Assembly: GCA_037178855.1 (NCBI GenBank)
Contig: JASJZC010000002.1
Span: 4,588,001-4,652,000, forward strand
Length of the DNA: 64,000 nt
DNA from: Oscheius sp. JU75
Taxonomy: Eukaryota; Nematoda; Chromadorea; Rhabditida; Rhabditidae
Reading direction: 5' to 3'
This document shows positions 46,155-57,513 of this stretch, one piece after another. A program made the translations under genes and the position numbers. Position 1 is the stretch's first letter. Every line of letters begins with the position of its first letter. The notes under the pieces were generated by a model that did no database searches, was not told the DNA's origin, and was given only the letters and a program-made list of their open reading frames with translations.

Positions 46155-49100
46155 TACTTGAGCTTCCGCAGTAGTGCTCCTTGCTTGAGTTTATTTCAAT
46201 GCTCATTGTCGTCGTCGCGATCGGCTCCTTCTCTCCTCTACTAAGCCACGGCGATCCATGCTATCAATTGATTCCTCGAAACAATATTATTTTCTACTAA
46301 TTGCCAACTGTTGTTGCAATCACTCAAAAGCTTGGGAAAGAGCGCGATAAATCGTTGGTCTTAACAGAATCGGACAATCTATAATTGAACTGGTTTGCCA
46401 CCCACTAAAGAGAGTCAGTTAGAGCGGGTGGAGGTCGACCTCGAGCGCGCCTTCTCACCCATTTTCAAGCTGTTTACCGTATTTCCGGTGTAACATCTGT
46501 TTCTGTTTGGGACTTTTTGAGCGTCAATCCGTCCCGCAATGGAGATAAACGACCCAGTCCGCGCCAGCCCTAAAACACCTGGAAGAGTCCCTCAGATTGT
46601 GTTCCTTCTCTCCAGAACGGTAGCAGAGTTCCTTGTCTCTGCTATCTACTCTGCTTTTATCACCTTTATTGAAGTTCTTTACTGTTCTCTCTGCTCCATT
46701 ATGGCTCTTTAAGACGGCTCTTCAAACATCAATTGGCTCCAATTCTGGAGGTCTCTTCCATTTCGATCTCCTACCATCGAACAGAATGAGATGAGAACGA
46801 ACCTGTTCAGAATAGTTTTTGGTTAGAAAGGGATATGACTAGTATCCGGTTGAGAAGAAGAACGAGACAGTTTCCCTCTCCCAGTAACTTTTATGACGTC
46901 CAGTTTCCTCGACAAACTATTTGAGGAATTCTCGCGATAAGACAAAGTCGCCTGATAGACCTCCACTGTTGCTTCTGTCCAAACAATGGTGACTTCTGAT
47001 AGATCAGTTTGCGAAGGATTTTTCGGCAGAAACCTCGTAGTTTGTGACTAATGCAGGATTCAGTTTTGTGAGGCCTAGCGTATTTCACCACCTCGATCGG
47101 CAATCTCACCCATTCGGACGGAGAGTTTCTCGACCGCTGTCCTCACTATGAGTCAGTCCCGATTCACCTGTTCGGCTGGCACATCCAAATTAACGACCCT
47201 CAGGACCAGTAATAAGAATGGGAGGACTAGATATAAAGCAGATGTTCTTCTCCTCCTCTTATCACACCCTAATGCTCTTGTCTTCTCGGAGCGTTCGTCT
47301 CTTTCTCTCCACACTTATTGTGTGTGTTGCAACAATTGGTTTCGTGGCCAAGGAAACTGTCCCAATCTTTAACTCGCAGATGTTCTCGCAACTGCACTCT
47401 CTCCCTCTCCCCCGGGAGTCATTCTCACGTAGTGTCTCTTGATTTAGATGCGTCAGAAATTGGCATTCCAAATTTCTGAAACGCCCTACTCCCTTCCATG
47501 TTATCTTGGCAGGAAACGGCCCGTAAATTCACTGACTCGAAATGCTTACAATCGAGTACAATCCGCCCTTGTGAAATCGAGAGTTTACTGGCTTTTGAAC
47601 ATGCAGTAGACCTCCTGACTTCCATTGTGAACTGATAAACGCCATTTACAAGTTTATGGCTCTTATGACTGGAAGCTGATTGACAGCTTCTTTCGCAAAG
47701 CTATGGTGGAGCATAACAAACCACTAAAGATATAACACGGTCGGTCAGAGACTTTCTGGGTAGATTAAAACAGGAACCATATTACAACGGTTAGGATATT
47801 TCGAGCGCTAGAGTTTAGACGTGAAAAATGAAACCTTCGAGCTACGAAAATCCAGAGGTCAGTAGACGAAGACTGTACATTTGTCCCCCTCGATTTCGCA
47901 AGATTCTTTCTAGCTGATGACTGTTAGCAGTGATGATCAGCTCTCTGAACAGACGCAGACTGTCTCCCGAAGTTATGACCCTGACTCATATGCTAAAAGT
48001 ACGACACTGTGCCGGTGGGAGTGGTCTAGAGTAAGCTCATCTACCAGATAAGAGTTCCAGTGCGTCAGAATCCGCCACTGGCATTCCTTGGAATAAAACG
48101 CCGATCTTCACCCTTCCTTTTATCAGTTCGAGTAGTTTATCTGTTCTAACAAAAAGTGTTTGCAAAGTCTGTAGGTTAGTAGAAAACAGTCTTGCCGCGT
48201 CATACTTTGCATCTTATCGAATAATGATTTATCGCGGCAAATTCCCTTCTCGCCCGCGGTCACAAACAAATGCTTGTCAAAAAAGAGGATTTGAGAAAAT
48301 GTTCATTGGACCCTGTGCCCTCTCTTTTCCTCGTATCTAAATCCCCTTTGCTGCTGTCACAACTGTATTGCGTCGTCTCGTCGGTACGCCTTTTTCTCTA
48401 AAAGCTAGCCGATTTAGATAAAGAGACCTCTTGCACTGTCCCTCACTTTGCTGGCTAGATCCTCCTCATAGTTTCCTTACATTTATTTGTGGAAATAACA
48501 GAAATCTGGCAGTTTATACGGTTACAAACAGCCTCATAAACTGTTGCGGGTAGCCCATTAATGCTTCCTAAGATGTTAGAGTGTTCCTACCTGCTTGCTT
48601 TTATAAGACAACAGTTCCCTCTTGCCACTTGTCTCTTCTCTGATCGAAGAAGGAAGCGGGGATGTTTGATAGTTACAGTACTAGAACTATCTACTACAAA
48701 GTTACTTCCTTGTTTTTTTCCCAAAGTAATGCAACTCAAGGAGGTTCGTTTGATTCGCCATCACATCCATTATGCCTTTCGGAAACTTCCCTCACAGATG
48801 TCAAAAAACATCGTATACTGTTCGCTCTTGCTAAATATGTCCGCGGTTTCCATCTCGTCAATCATCTTTTACACTGTTCGGTTACTGATAGGGGTCAGAA
48901 TCCTCTTAGCTTCCTGTCCTTCGCATTCCTTCCCAATTTCAATCTGTTGGGGGGTGAAATCAGCCGTGTAACCGAGACACAGTCTCTTCCTGCAATAGAG
49001 AACATTTGACCTATTCTATTGACTCTCGGGATTAGATGTGAACGCCAAAACTGAGAAAGCCAAACAGAGCCCCTTTTTTGCACAGCTGATCCCTGATTCA

Positions 49101-50012
49101 AAATTGAACCTTAGGCGGTGACTAACAGCCCTAATATAACGAATTCACGCCCTTTTTTATTGGACGGCGAACCTGGAAGACACAAAGCATTTCGCTTCCT
49201 TATCTCGTTTGACTATTCTTCATTAAACCAACCCATTGCTCCTAATAAACCTTCCTCAGGTGATCGCCAGGAGAGATCACCTAGGCGTGGGTATCATTTT
49301 CACCTCAACTGACCTCCTCCCGCTGTTCGCTTTGTCGAACAATCTCTGATGAATTTCTTTCTTTCTTGATAATGTCGTAGTTCTCTTTTGCACATCTGGG
49401 AAGAGGAAAAAGGATCGTAAACAACGTTTTCGCTCCTCGAGTTTTAAATGTTTCCCTTGTTGACTAGACTTGTTCTGTGTAGTCGGATTGTCATCTTACA
49501 CTCTCTCTCTAAGAGTCAAAGAAATTCAGAGACGGCTTTGATTTCCGCTTGAAACCTAGCTGCAGTAGTTCTTGCTTATCGGTCCATAGCTCGCTCTGAA
49601 GTATCCTAAACCTCAAAAAGTGGTAGGAGAGAAATACCATCCTGTAGCTACAGTTTCCGTTTCCTTTATCTCCGGTACAGTCATTGAAACCCATACTTGA
49701 AACAGTCGGGTCTCATGTGTTTCTTGCAACTACGACCTTCATACTGTAAGAAAATTTCCCAGAGGTCTTTTTTTACTCCTGTTCCTCCCCTTTCGGTGCT
49801 CTGCGATAAGATTCAGCCAACATTTACGATACCGTAGACCCTTCGGCGACCTCTCTCTCCCTTTTCCATTGACTCATTTCGAGATGGTTCTCCTCGCCCC
49901 TTCCTTTGAGCAAAAAGACGGGGGAGACATGTCAAAAGACTGATGGTAATCCGAGCTCTCACACCTCTTGTTTTCATCTCACACTTCGACCTATCGAGAG
50001 ATTTGCTTCCAG
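46155..50012. other. Long stretch without a supported gene
   Basis: In 3.9 kb I see only scattered short ORFs. The best is a hydrophobic-start frame from ATG 47242 to 47442 (MFFSSSYHTLMLLSSRS) just after GATATAAAG, possibly a small secreted protein but unsupported. A 136-codon plus-strand frame at 48561-48971 has no domain or codon signature that convinces me. No tRNA, snRNA or transposon protein was recognised. Confidence 0.4.
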
Positions 50013-51053
50013 ATGCGACAACTGCTTTTCCTCTTAGTGGTGTGTATCCTTTTCGCCCTCGTGCACAATCTGCCGACTCGGGATCAAGATGGGTCACAGA
50101 GACACCATCATCATCACCATCGAAGACATTTGAACACAACCAGAGTGAGCTATTTACAATTGGAATCTTCTCTGGGGTCGGGACCAATTGATAAGACGCT
50201 TTTATGAGTGTAGAGCTGCCTGTTTTGAGCTATCGAAGAGCACCTGTGTCTAGAATGTTTTTTCTGGTACGCGAAAGGAAACGGTGGGAGCAAAACTTTC
50301 CGGATTTTCAATAAGCTCATTATCGCGAGGGAAAGACAGATGATAACGAGCTTAGAGACTGGAGGTGACAATAAAGGCGGGTGAAAAGACTCGACAGTTT
50401 TCCTTATTCGAGTGATGTGAATAGGTTGGAAGTGGCTGGGTGCACCTAGGATAAATAGCTTGCAATTTCAGCGTCACCACCGCCAGATCCCGCACTACCC
50501 TGAACGAAACGAGAAGAATCCCGGATATTGTGCTATGCACGAGCATCACGTTCTCTGTGGACCTGAGAAGCATTGCGACAAGAGCTGTGACAATCTCTAC
50601 AGGTAACTTGGTTCCTTTTCCAAACAACAGTCCTTTCAGTCCTCCCAACTGCTTCCACGACTCCCTCAATCCGAAGTGCTATTCTCCTCGATGTCTCTGT
50701 AACGAAGGCTTCGTTCGCAGTCCAAACGGTAACTGCATCCGACCGGCCCGCTGTCCTAACCGCTACTCGGAGCCTGAGGTGAGTTGGCGATAATCTTTGG
50801 TGATTGACAGTTTACGACCCTAATCAGAGCTCATTAAGCTCCTTTATGTGTCTCTCGGTATGCGGGTTCTCTGTGTTGAAAAGAGTGATTGACAGGTCAG
50901 ATAAAAGGACGCGCTGAGATAAAAAAAACAAGGAAGCTATTCTATGTTTTTCAGAGAGACTCGAACGACATTCTGATCGACTTCCGTCCCATGCAGTTCA
51001 GGCATCACAAGGTCCGTCGAGTCCGACACAGGAAGCCCACCCATCTCTGGTAG
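50013..51053 (+). CDS. Secreted TIL-domain protein (serine protease inhibitor-like)
   Basis: Four exons (50013-50144, 50472-50602, 50640-50778 and 50955-51053) give exactly 167 codons. ATG 50013 directly follows a GCTTCCAG acceptor. A signal peptide (MRQLLFLLVVCILFALVHN) is followed by a histidine-rich linker with a run of HHHHHH. Then comes a ten-cysteine trypsin inhibitor-like domain: YCAMHEHHVLC, KHCDKSC, NCFH, KCYSPRCLC, NCIRPARC. The C-terminal 35 residues are basic and rich in arginine and histidine. TIL proteins bind serine proteases extracellularly and are common in nematodes. The reactive-site residue cannot be assigned with confidence. The 327-nt first intron is long for this window. 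Confidence 0.85.
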
Positions 51054-51292
51054 TCGGCCGATCTGTCTATCAAGCACTCCCCAACCTCATAGTATTACTC
51101 CGAACCATAATAACTGTCTGCTCAACGAGCGAATGAGGGCTTCCCTTTCGAAAAAAAAAACACTGCTGGCTTTAAGTTTCCCTCCTTTTTTGCTTCGTGT
51201 AGCCTGTAAATATCCAAAAAAATAACCAAATAAACCTATTTTCCTGTCTATCTTGAGAGTTATCTCCACGTGGCCTGACCCTCCATAAAGTT

Positions 51293-52006
51293 TCATTTCT
51301 GGGACAATTTGTCTGTGAAGAGGATTGCTCGAAGGATTTGGTGCATTGTCGAGTGAAGAGCATTGCTCACCTCGTCCGTTATCGCGCCGACCTGAGCTTT
51401 GCTTTCGTAGAAAGGTTCGAATCTTACCATGAACTCTGAGAACTCTGCGAAGATGAGTTCGGTTCTAGTCTTTCTCTCATTCAGACCCAGGGTTCGGCTG
51501 TTCTTCATTGCGTCCATATGAGCCATTGTGTAGTGGGCCTGGAACAATTGATCTGAACCAATCGAAAATCTACATGATGTTTCTCGCAGACTTCCTGCTT
51601 CCTTTTGTGATTTGAACCAACCTTTTCAGCGACTTCCTGCATCCTCTCGTCCTGCCCCAACTTGAGAAGAATGGCCTCTGTCTTATATGCTTGCCACGAC
51701 TCCTGCACCTCCGTTCTCAAAGTTCCAATCAAGACGTCCAGTTCGGTCACCTAGGTGATATAGTTATTGATAACAAAAGCTCTTTGCCAACCTTCCTTCC
51801 CGCACTAATACTCGGTGTTTTGTAGATGGCCATAAATTGCTCGATGACCTCGTGAGTCGCGTTCATGAGAAACTTTGGTTTGGGTGGTGGGTCGAGGGAG
51901 ACCTAAAGGAAGTTTTTAGGTTAAAGAGTAGACCAACCTCTTCCAGATTGAAGACTTTGATGAAACTGCAACTGACAAGAGGAAATAAGGCGAGTAGAAA
52001 GAGCAT
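51293..52006 (-). CDS. Small secreted all-helical protein, unknown family
   Basis: Four exons run from ATG 52006 (signal peptide MLFLLALFPLVSC) to TGA 51293-51295. Introns are about 36-85 nt. The mature protein of about 165 residues is helical and charged, with no cysteine apart from the signal peptide (THEVIEQFMAIYKTP, VTELDVLIGTLRTEV, LNERKTRTELIFAEF). The pattern is loosely like nematode SXP/RAL-2 secreted proteins, one of which lies next door on the other strand, but I do not see the diagnostic motif, so no family is assigned. Its start faces that neighbour across about 340 bp. Confidence 0.6.
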
Positions 52007-52295
52007 TGTTCGTAGAAGGAGAGAGTAACCAATACCCGAGGAATTAGTGGCTGTCGGACACAAACATTCGACGAATCATCTCCTCTCGTACACAAACTGT
52101 ACGAACATTAATCCGCTAACCAAAAGAGAGGAAAACTTTCTCCCTCTTCTAGATTGGTCATTCTGCCGGTTCTCTTGAGTTGCCACTTCTAAAAATGTCC
52201 CCCATCCCAGCCCGAGAGACGACCGGTCCATGGCGCACAGTTCTGTTTTGGCAGATCTCTCTAATTGGCCCTCGAGGGCCAACCCCCTCTCAGGA

Positions 52296-52303
52296 CATAA
52301 AAG
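52296..52303 (+). promoter_or_regulatory. TATA-like box upstream of the SXP/RAL-2 gene
   Basis: CATAAAAG lies 41 nt before ATG 52344, at a distance that would give a short 5' UTR of about 15 nt. There is no splice acceptor between it and the ATG, so this gene may be transcribed from its own promoter rather than trans-spliced. Confidence 0.3.
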
Positions 52304-52343
52304 AGAGGAAGAACGCTTGTTCGGATCTCACTTTCCCCTCACA

Positions 52344-53710
52344 ATGCTCCTTCCTATTCTACTTCCAACTATCGTCGTTGCACAATGGGGAATTGGTCAG
52401 CAATCACAGCAACAACAGCAACTCTTTGGAGGACAGTTCCCACAGCTACAGTCTGCTCAAATGCCGTCGCAGTCTTTTGGAGGATATCCTCAGCAGAACT
52501 TTGGCCTGGGTGAGTTTATTATTAGACTCTGTATTTCTTTCCTTACCTCCTGACTCTTGGTTCGTTCGGATCAGTTCTTCCATTTTTGATCTACCTTGAG
52601 AAATTTTTGCTGAAATTGCATACTGTCTTCAGCTAGTGATGCACAGAATATTGCCCTGCCTCTAACAGACGTGTGAGTAGTTTCAACCAACGATACCATT
52701 TTCAGGCCTTTTCAACCAGCAGCAACAGGTGGGGGATAACTCTCGATTTGGATCATCACTAATCCGACCCTCGATGATGGGTTATGGTGGGTTTAACCTG
52801 CCTAACTCGGCCATGAACAGTCCCGAAACCGGTTAGATCTGCAACAAAATCAAACAAACAGAATATGTGTAGGCTACCCTGGACAGATGCCACAGATGCA
52901 AATGAACATCCAGGGAGGGTATCCTTTCCCGGGAATGATGTCTGGAGTCCCTACTGCTATGGGAATGGGAAGATTTCCGAATCAGATGAGTCCGATGAAC
53001 ATGCCTCGTCCATTTGGGCAGTTCCAAGCTGATTCCGTGAATAACGATGTACAGAAACCGGTAGGCGATTGTGAGAGCAGAATATCAACAAGTTTTAAGG
53101 TTTCTGCGTCTGAGCCTACCAGAATCATTCCACCATTCATGAGAACAGCTACGCCTCAACAACTAGAAGCCTTTTATGCGATCGTCCAGAATCCGGTTTG
53201 GTCTCCGTCTGAGAAACAATTGAAGATTGAAGAGTTTATCCGATCGATGGACACCAGTACTCAAGTAGGGTTTCTTTTATGAAATTCTCACTGACAATAA
53301 TAGAACACGTTCGCGTCCTACTCTCGAGCCACACAAAGTGAGTCCGATTCCAAACGTCAAAAAGTTCACAAGCTGGTGGACCAGATGACGCCTGAGGCGC
53401 AAGTCCAGTTCCAGAAGGTTGGTTTTGTTGTCAGCGATTACTGTCCGTCGGTTGAGTGACAACTAGATTGACCCCCAGTTGTGGTCACTCCAGTTATGAC
53501 ATATCCGGTAACCGGACGGCAGGTTGGCGGTCAGTTGCCCATTCGTGATGTAACAGAATAGAGAGTAACATGGAAATGTTTTAGGTCTCGGCCCTGATGA
53601 CCAATCCTCAATTGAATGAGACGGAACGTCTTCAGAAAATCCAAGATGTCTACTCAAAAATACCTGACAACATCAAGAAGGAATTCGACGAAAAACTGAC
53701 AAATCTCTGA
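52344..53710 (+). CDS. SXP/RAL-2 family (DUF148) secreted protein
   Basis: A signal peptide (MLLPILLPTIVVAQ) is followed by a low-complexity region rich in Q, G, F, P and M (QQSQQQQQLFGG, GYPGQMPQMQMN). The C-terminal half is the DUF148/SXP-RAL-2 domain, with RIIPPFMRTATPQQLEAFYA, NPVWSPSEKQLKIEEF and a second helical pair ending KEFDEKLTNL at TGA 53708-53710. About six exons are seen. Members are nematode-specific, abundant surface or secreted proteins, several known as immunogens of parasites. Their biochemical role is not established. The glutamine-rich N-terminal extension is longer than in typical short members. It ends 43 bp from the stop of the convergent chemoreceptor gene. Confidence 0.8.
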
Positions 53711-53753
53711 TCTGTGCTTGTACTTTCATTTGACCGGTATAAATTAATTGATC

Positions 53754-55578
53754 CTAAACTTCCAGATACCTCGCGTCCATACCCCAATCCTTGGCCAGCT
53801 GACTAAAATAGCGCTCCGTTGCCAGTCTCTGAAAGTATAGGAATTCCAGCCGAATCGGAAAGAAACATACAGCATCAGCAACAGGATCGCCCATTCGAGA
53901 AAGACTTCTCTCTGGCTCCACCTCGTTGTGACGGATTCTTGCCCAAAGCTTCTTCACTCCAATTCGCCATTCCTCGTTGTAATGGAAAAGAGCCAAAGGA
54001 GTTAGAATCCCGTATCTGAAAGATCTCTGTTGTAAATCTTTGTCAGTTTCAGCCAGCCTCCAGATCTGGGCTCAAACAATAAAGTTTAGCTCACTCAAGT
54101 AGCCGTAGATCAATTGGGAAAACACAGAGAGTATGACAATTCAATCTCTCTACTACTAAAATACGATGATGTCTGTCAGTCCGTCCGTCCGTGAGAACAA
54201 AACAAAAGAGAGCAACTTATGTTGTTCAGAAGTTTTGTTGTTCAGAAAAAGCTATCGCATGAATTGGGTGGCAAATCAAGTCGCTCCAGAATTTTGATTT
54301 TGCCGCAGTACCACTGGGAGTCGCGAACTGGACTTGATGGTTTTGCAAAAAGACTCTCCAACTGACTGTCCCTCCGGTCTTTGAGAAAACTTCCGGGGGA
54401 CAAAAGATAGATCTCGAAGAGAGATGAACTTCTTTTTAGAAAGAAGTCTTGGAGCAATAGTCCTTACAGTGCCGCAGAGATGTTGAAGGAGACGTGCAAC
54501 CAATTCCTCAAATACACGTCGTTATCGATTTCCTCTGCCGACATGAAAGAGCAACATAGCAGAGAGAAGAAGATGAACAGGACTATCCCCTTTTTGAAGA
54601 GCTAAAGATCTCCGATTAATGTTTCTCTTTCGAATAAACCGTGGTCACTGCGAGATTCTCCGCAAGCTGATAACGTTCACTGAGATTGTAGTGAGATGTT
54701 GCAGAGAATGAGTCGACGCATTCTTCGAATTTCTTCTGGTTCAAAAGAGCAGTGATATGGCAAAGCTGAAGGCTGTTTTGAACGGATCTGTACTTAACAG
54801 GATTACCACAAATGATAGTGCGTTTGTAAAAACGAAGGAAATGAGAATCGGCCAGACGGATATCACTTCTGAATGTGATAAGATCAAACTGACGAGAGAG
54901 AGAAATACTGACCGAGAACAAAAAAAGAAGCAGACATGTAGCTGACTGTGTGCATAAGTATTGTCAGAATATAGCCTATACTCTTCCTCTGTTTATTCTC
55001 GTAGTCTTTTAGGTAAACCGTCGCGAAGACCCGTTCAATCATGGCAAAAATTGAGAAGTAGAAGGCGATGAAGATGAGATAGGAACGGACACAACAGGCT
55101 ATTGTGAAGACTGGATCTTCTTTCAGTGTTTCTGGAAGATAGGGTATAGAACCAAACAGGACAAAGTTCTGTGACTGTCTCTCAATATCGATCAGTCGAC
55201 TCTTTCCTCCATAATGTACAGTTCCCTTTGAGAGCTGAACTCTCGGGATGCTAGTAATTTGAGACAGGCAAACGCAAGTCTATCTTACCTTCCGACTCTA
55301 GAAACATTTTGATAATAAGTACAATCCTAGCTGCCATTTGAAATGGATACTGTACGAAAACGTGTTTCATCAGGATTCCCAGGTTCGGATGATACTGTTT
55401 GGTGAAGAACAGGAGATAGATGCATAGTAGACACAGAGGATAACTGAATGAGAGTATTCTAGGAGAACTAAAACTTCACGTACCTCGCGACGAGAAGAAT
55501 GAGTTCAACTACAAAAACCTTTTTTATCCAAAGATCGGACCAGTCACCAGTGTGGTGGATGAAAGTGATCAGGTGCAT
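53754..55578 (-). CDS. Serpentine (seven-helix) nematode chemoreceptor
   Basis: ATG 55578 follows a TTTCCAG acceptor by 9 nt. Hydrophobic segments in order include VVELILLVA, YPLCLLCIYLLFF, IPYLPETL then ACCVRSYLIFIAFYFSIFAMIERVFA, ISVWPILISFVFTNALSFV, GIVLFIFFSLLCCSFM and YGILTPLALFHYNEEWRIGVKKLW. The ER(V/F)xA motif after helix 3, LSERYQLAEN in loop 3 and the basic tail resemble the Sra/Srab/Sre group of nematode odorant receptors; the exact class is not resolved. One joint near 55200 keeps frame only if a 32-nt intron is used, otherwise a stop appears. So the gene is either intact with a minimal intron or a recent pseudogene. Confidence 0.65.
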
Positions 55579-56513
55579 CCGAGAGATCTGGAAACGGAAA
55601 ACAATGCATTACGGAGAAAAGAATGGAGCTTAAGAGTCCGAGACTTTTTCGAAAACGGAAGCTGTTCAACCCTAGACGAGGTTTTATGCCGTCGAAGCAA
55701 TGAAACACGGATCGAGACGATTAATGAGAGTTCGAGAAAAAGAGCGGAAGAGCATGAGTACCGCCTCTAATAACACCTAATTGACGTCCTGTTTTGTAGT
55801 TTTTGACCGGAAGATACCAATATAGTCCAGAGAAACTCTTTCTACAAAATTAATCGGGAGCGTGTTCACAAGAGGGAAATGTGAGTAACAGTGTCTCGAA
55901 AAAGCCGTGGCTCACTTCAGTCTAATCTTTTTCTGGCTAAAATCATCGGAAATGTTGAAAAGAACGCATAAACATTCTCGGTTGATGTATGTCTTGTCCC
56001 GATTGCCCTCGACAGCAGCGTCAGGAGACAGAATGTGGGAACCGGGAGGGAAGATTTGAAGTCTATTGAGCTAATGCAATAATCTGACGAATTCAATGGA
56101 ACAATTCATCTTTTGAGTCAGATTTTGGGGGTGTTTATGTCTTCGAAAGATGTTTAATCTTGCTATTGTTCAATAGGAGATTAGGAGCAGTCACGTAGTA
56201 TCAGCTTGAAGCAATTCTTCGAAAAAACTGATAGACGAATCACTAGGAAAGTATAGATGCTTGACAAGAACGTGACATTCATGGGTGGCCAATAAACAGT
56301 GTTAGAGCAGGTATTTCTGGATTGTCATGCTTGTACTCTCCAGAGGAGTCTCTCGAAATTACTTTCCTGGTATAGGAATTCTAGGAAAACACAACTTGAA
56401 ATGATTTCTGTTGTTTCGTGGATCTTATCAAGAGAAAGTCGCTTGGTTCAGTTACTATAAGCGATCGGTGATAGTCTTCTCCTCTTTTGGTAGTCTCTCA
56501 CTTTTCCAACAAG
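55579..56513. other. Non-coding gap
   Basis: No supported gene is seen. It should hold the promoter of the chemoreceptor gene. The one 72-codon plus-strand ORF (55552-55770) overlaps the first receptor exon antisense and looks like chance. Confidence 0.4.
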
Positions 56514-56657
56514 ATGAGTTGTTCTTCCTCCATTCGTCGAACTAGACCGACAGCGCCACTTTATGAGACACTCAATGACTACTTCCAGCAAAACACTATT
56601 GCTCAACCACAACCAGAAGAGTTCGGAAGGAATAGTTCAGCGGAAGATCAGTACTGA
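56514..56657 (+). CDS. Doubtful 47-codon ORF
   Basis: From ATG 56514 a frame of 47 codons (MSCSSSIRRTRPTAPLYETL) runs to TGA 56655-56657. The composition is plausible for a small cytosolic peptide or a first exon, but there is no domain and no partner exon was found before the histone H1 gene. Confidence 0.15.
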   Translation: MSCSSSIRRTRPTAPLYETLNDYFQQNTIAQPQPEEFGRNSSAEDQY

Positions 56658-56847
56658 GAAAGTATATAAAGCTCATTGTTTTCGAAACTGTACGCGATCG
56701 ATACTCTCCCCTAGATTCGCCCACTGTTCATTCCACCCGTCTCCGCGTGTACACCTGTGGCGCCAAAATCTTTATTCGAAAAGGACGCTAGGCCACTTAT
56801 CACCCTGAGAGATCTGCTACTGAGATCAAAAAAAAACGAAAAGATGT

Positions 56848-56863
56848 GGCCCTGAAGAGGGCC
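56848..56863 (-). terminator. Histone mRNA 3' stem-loop
   Basis: On the minus strand the sequence GGCCCTCTTCAGGGCC, followed by ACA, is a perfect 6-bp stem with a 4-nt CTTC loop. It matches the stem-loop-binding-protein site of replication-dependent histone mRNAs. It begins 31 nt past the H1 stop codon. Confidence 0.9.
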
Positions 56864-56894
56864 GTTGGGTTATGAATTAGGGGACAAAAGCTGT

Positions 56895-57513
56895 TTAAGC
56901 TTTGACAGCCTTGGGAGCTTTCTTGGCCTTGGGGGCCTTGGGCTTAGCGGCAGCCTTCTTCTTAGGAGACTTGGCCTTCTTGGGAGACTTCGGCTTGGCC
57001 GCGGCCTTGGTAGTAGTCTTCTTGGCAGCAGCCTTCTTCTTGGGCGACTTGGGCTTCTTTTCTCCCTTGGGGGCGGCAGTCTTCTTCACAGTCTTGGTTT
57101 TCTTGGGAGCCATATTGGTAACAGCCTTCTTGGGGGCAGCTTTGACCTTCTCAGCCAGACGGAAAGATCCGGAAGCTCCAATTCCTTTGGTCTGCTTCAG
57201 TTCTCCCTTAGTGACACCCTTCTTCAAGGCTGCACGAAGACGGGCATTGATCTGAGAGTCATCCGGTGAGATTGGACTCTGACTACAAAAATACCTGGTT
57301 AGCGTTGTCTCCGAGCTTGAAGTGAGAGGTCAGGTACTTGCTGATGGCGGAGCGAGAGCTTCCATTTCTCTCCTTCAAGTCGGTAACGGCCTTCTTGATC
57401 ATGGCAGCGTAGGTGGGATGGCTGGGGGCAGCCTTGGCAGCCTTAGGGGCCTTGGGAGCCTTGACCTTGGTGGCCTTCGCGGGAGCAGGAGCAGCAACAG
57501 TGGTGTCAGACAT
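56895..57513 (-). CDS. Linker histone H1
   Basis: Two exons are joined by an intron at about 57252-57293. ATG 57513 opens a short AKP-rich N-tail, followed by the winged-helix globular domain (HPTYAAMIKKAVTDLKERNG, SRSAISKYLTSHFKLG, then RLRAALKKGVTKGELKQTKG). A long lysine/alanine/proline tail has repeated SPKK motifs, likely CDK sites and minor-groove contacts. It ends KAVKA at TAA 56895-56897. H1 binds linker DNA at the nucleosome dyad. The 3' stem-loop marks it as replication-dependent, although it keeps an intron, which is unusual for that class in most animals. The intron falls inside the globular domain. Confidence 0.95.

Noticed and set aside
48561-48971. 136-codon plus-strand ORF
   Set aside because: No domain, no signal peptide, no coding-like composition and no neighbouring exon. 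A length like this can arise by chance in a 4-kb gap.
54150-54200. Short (GTCC)n run, TCAGTCCGTCCGTCCGTG
   Set aside because: Only about three units long; a minor simple repeat inside an intron of the chemoreceptor gene, with no further support as an element end.
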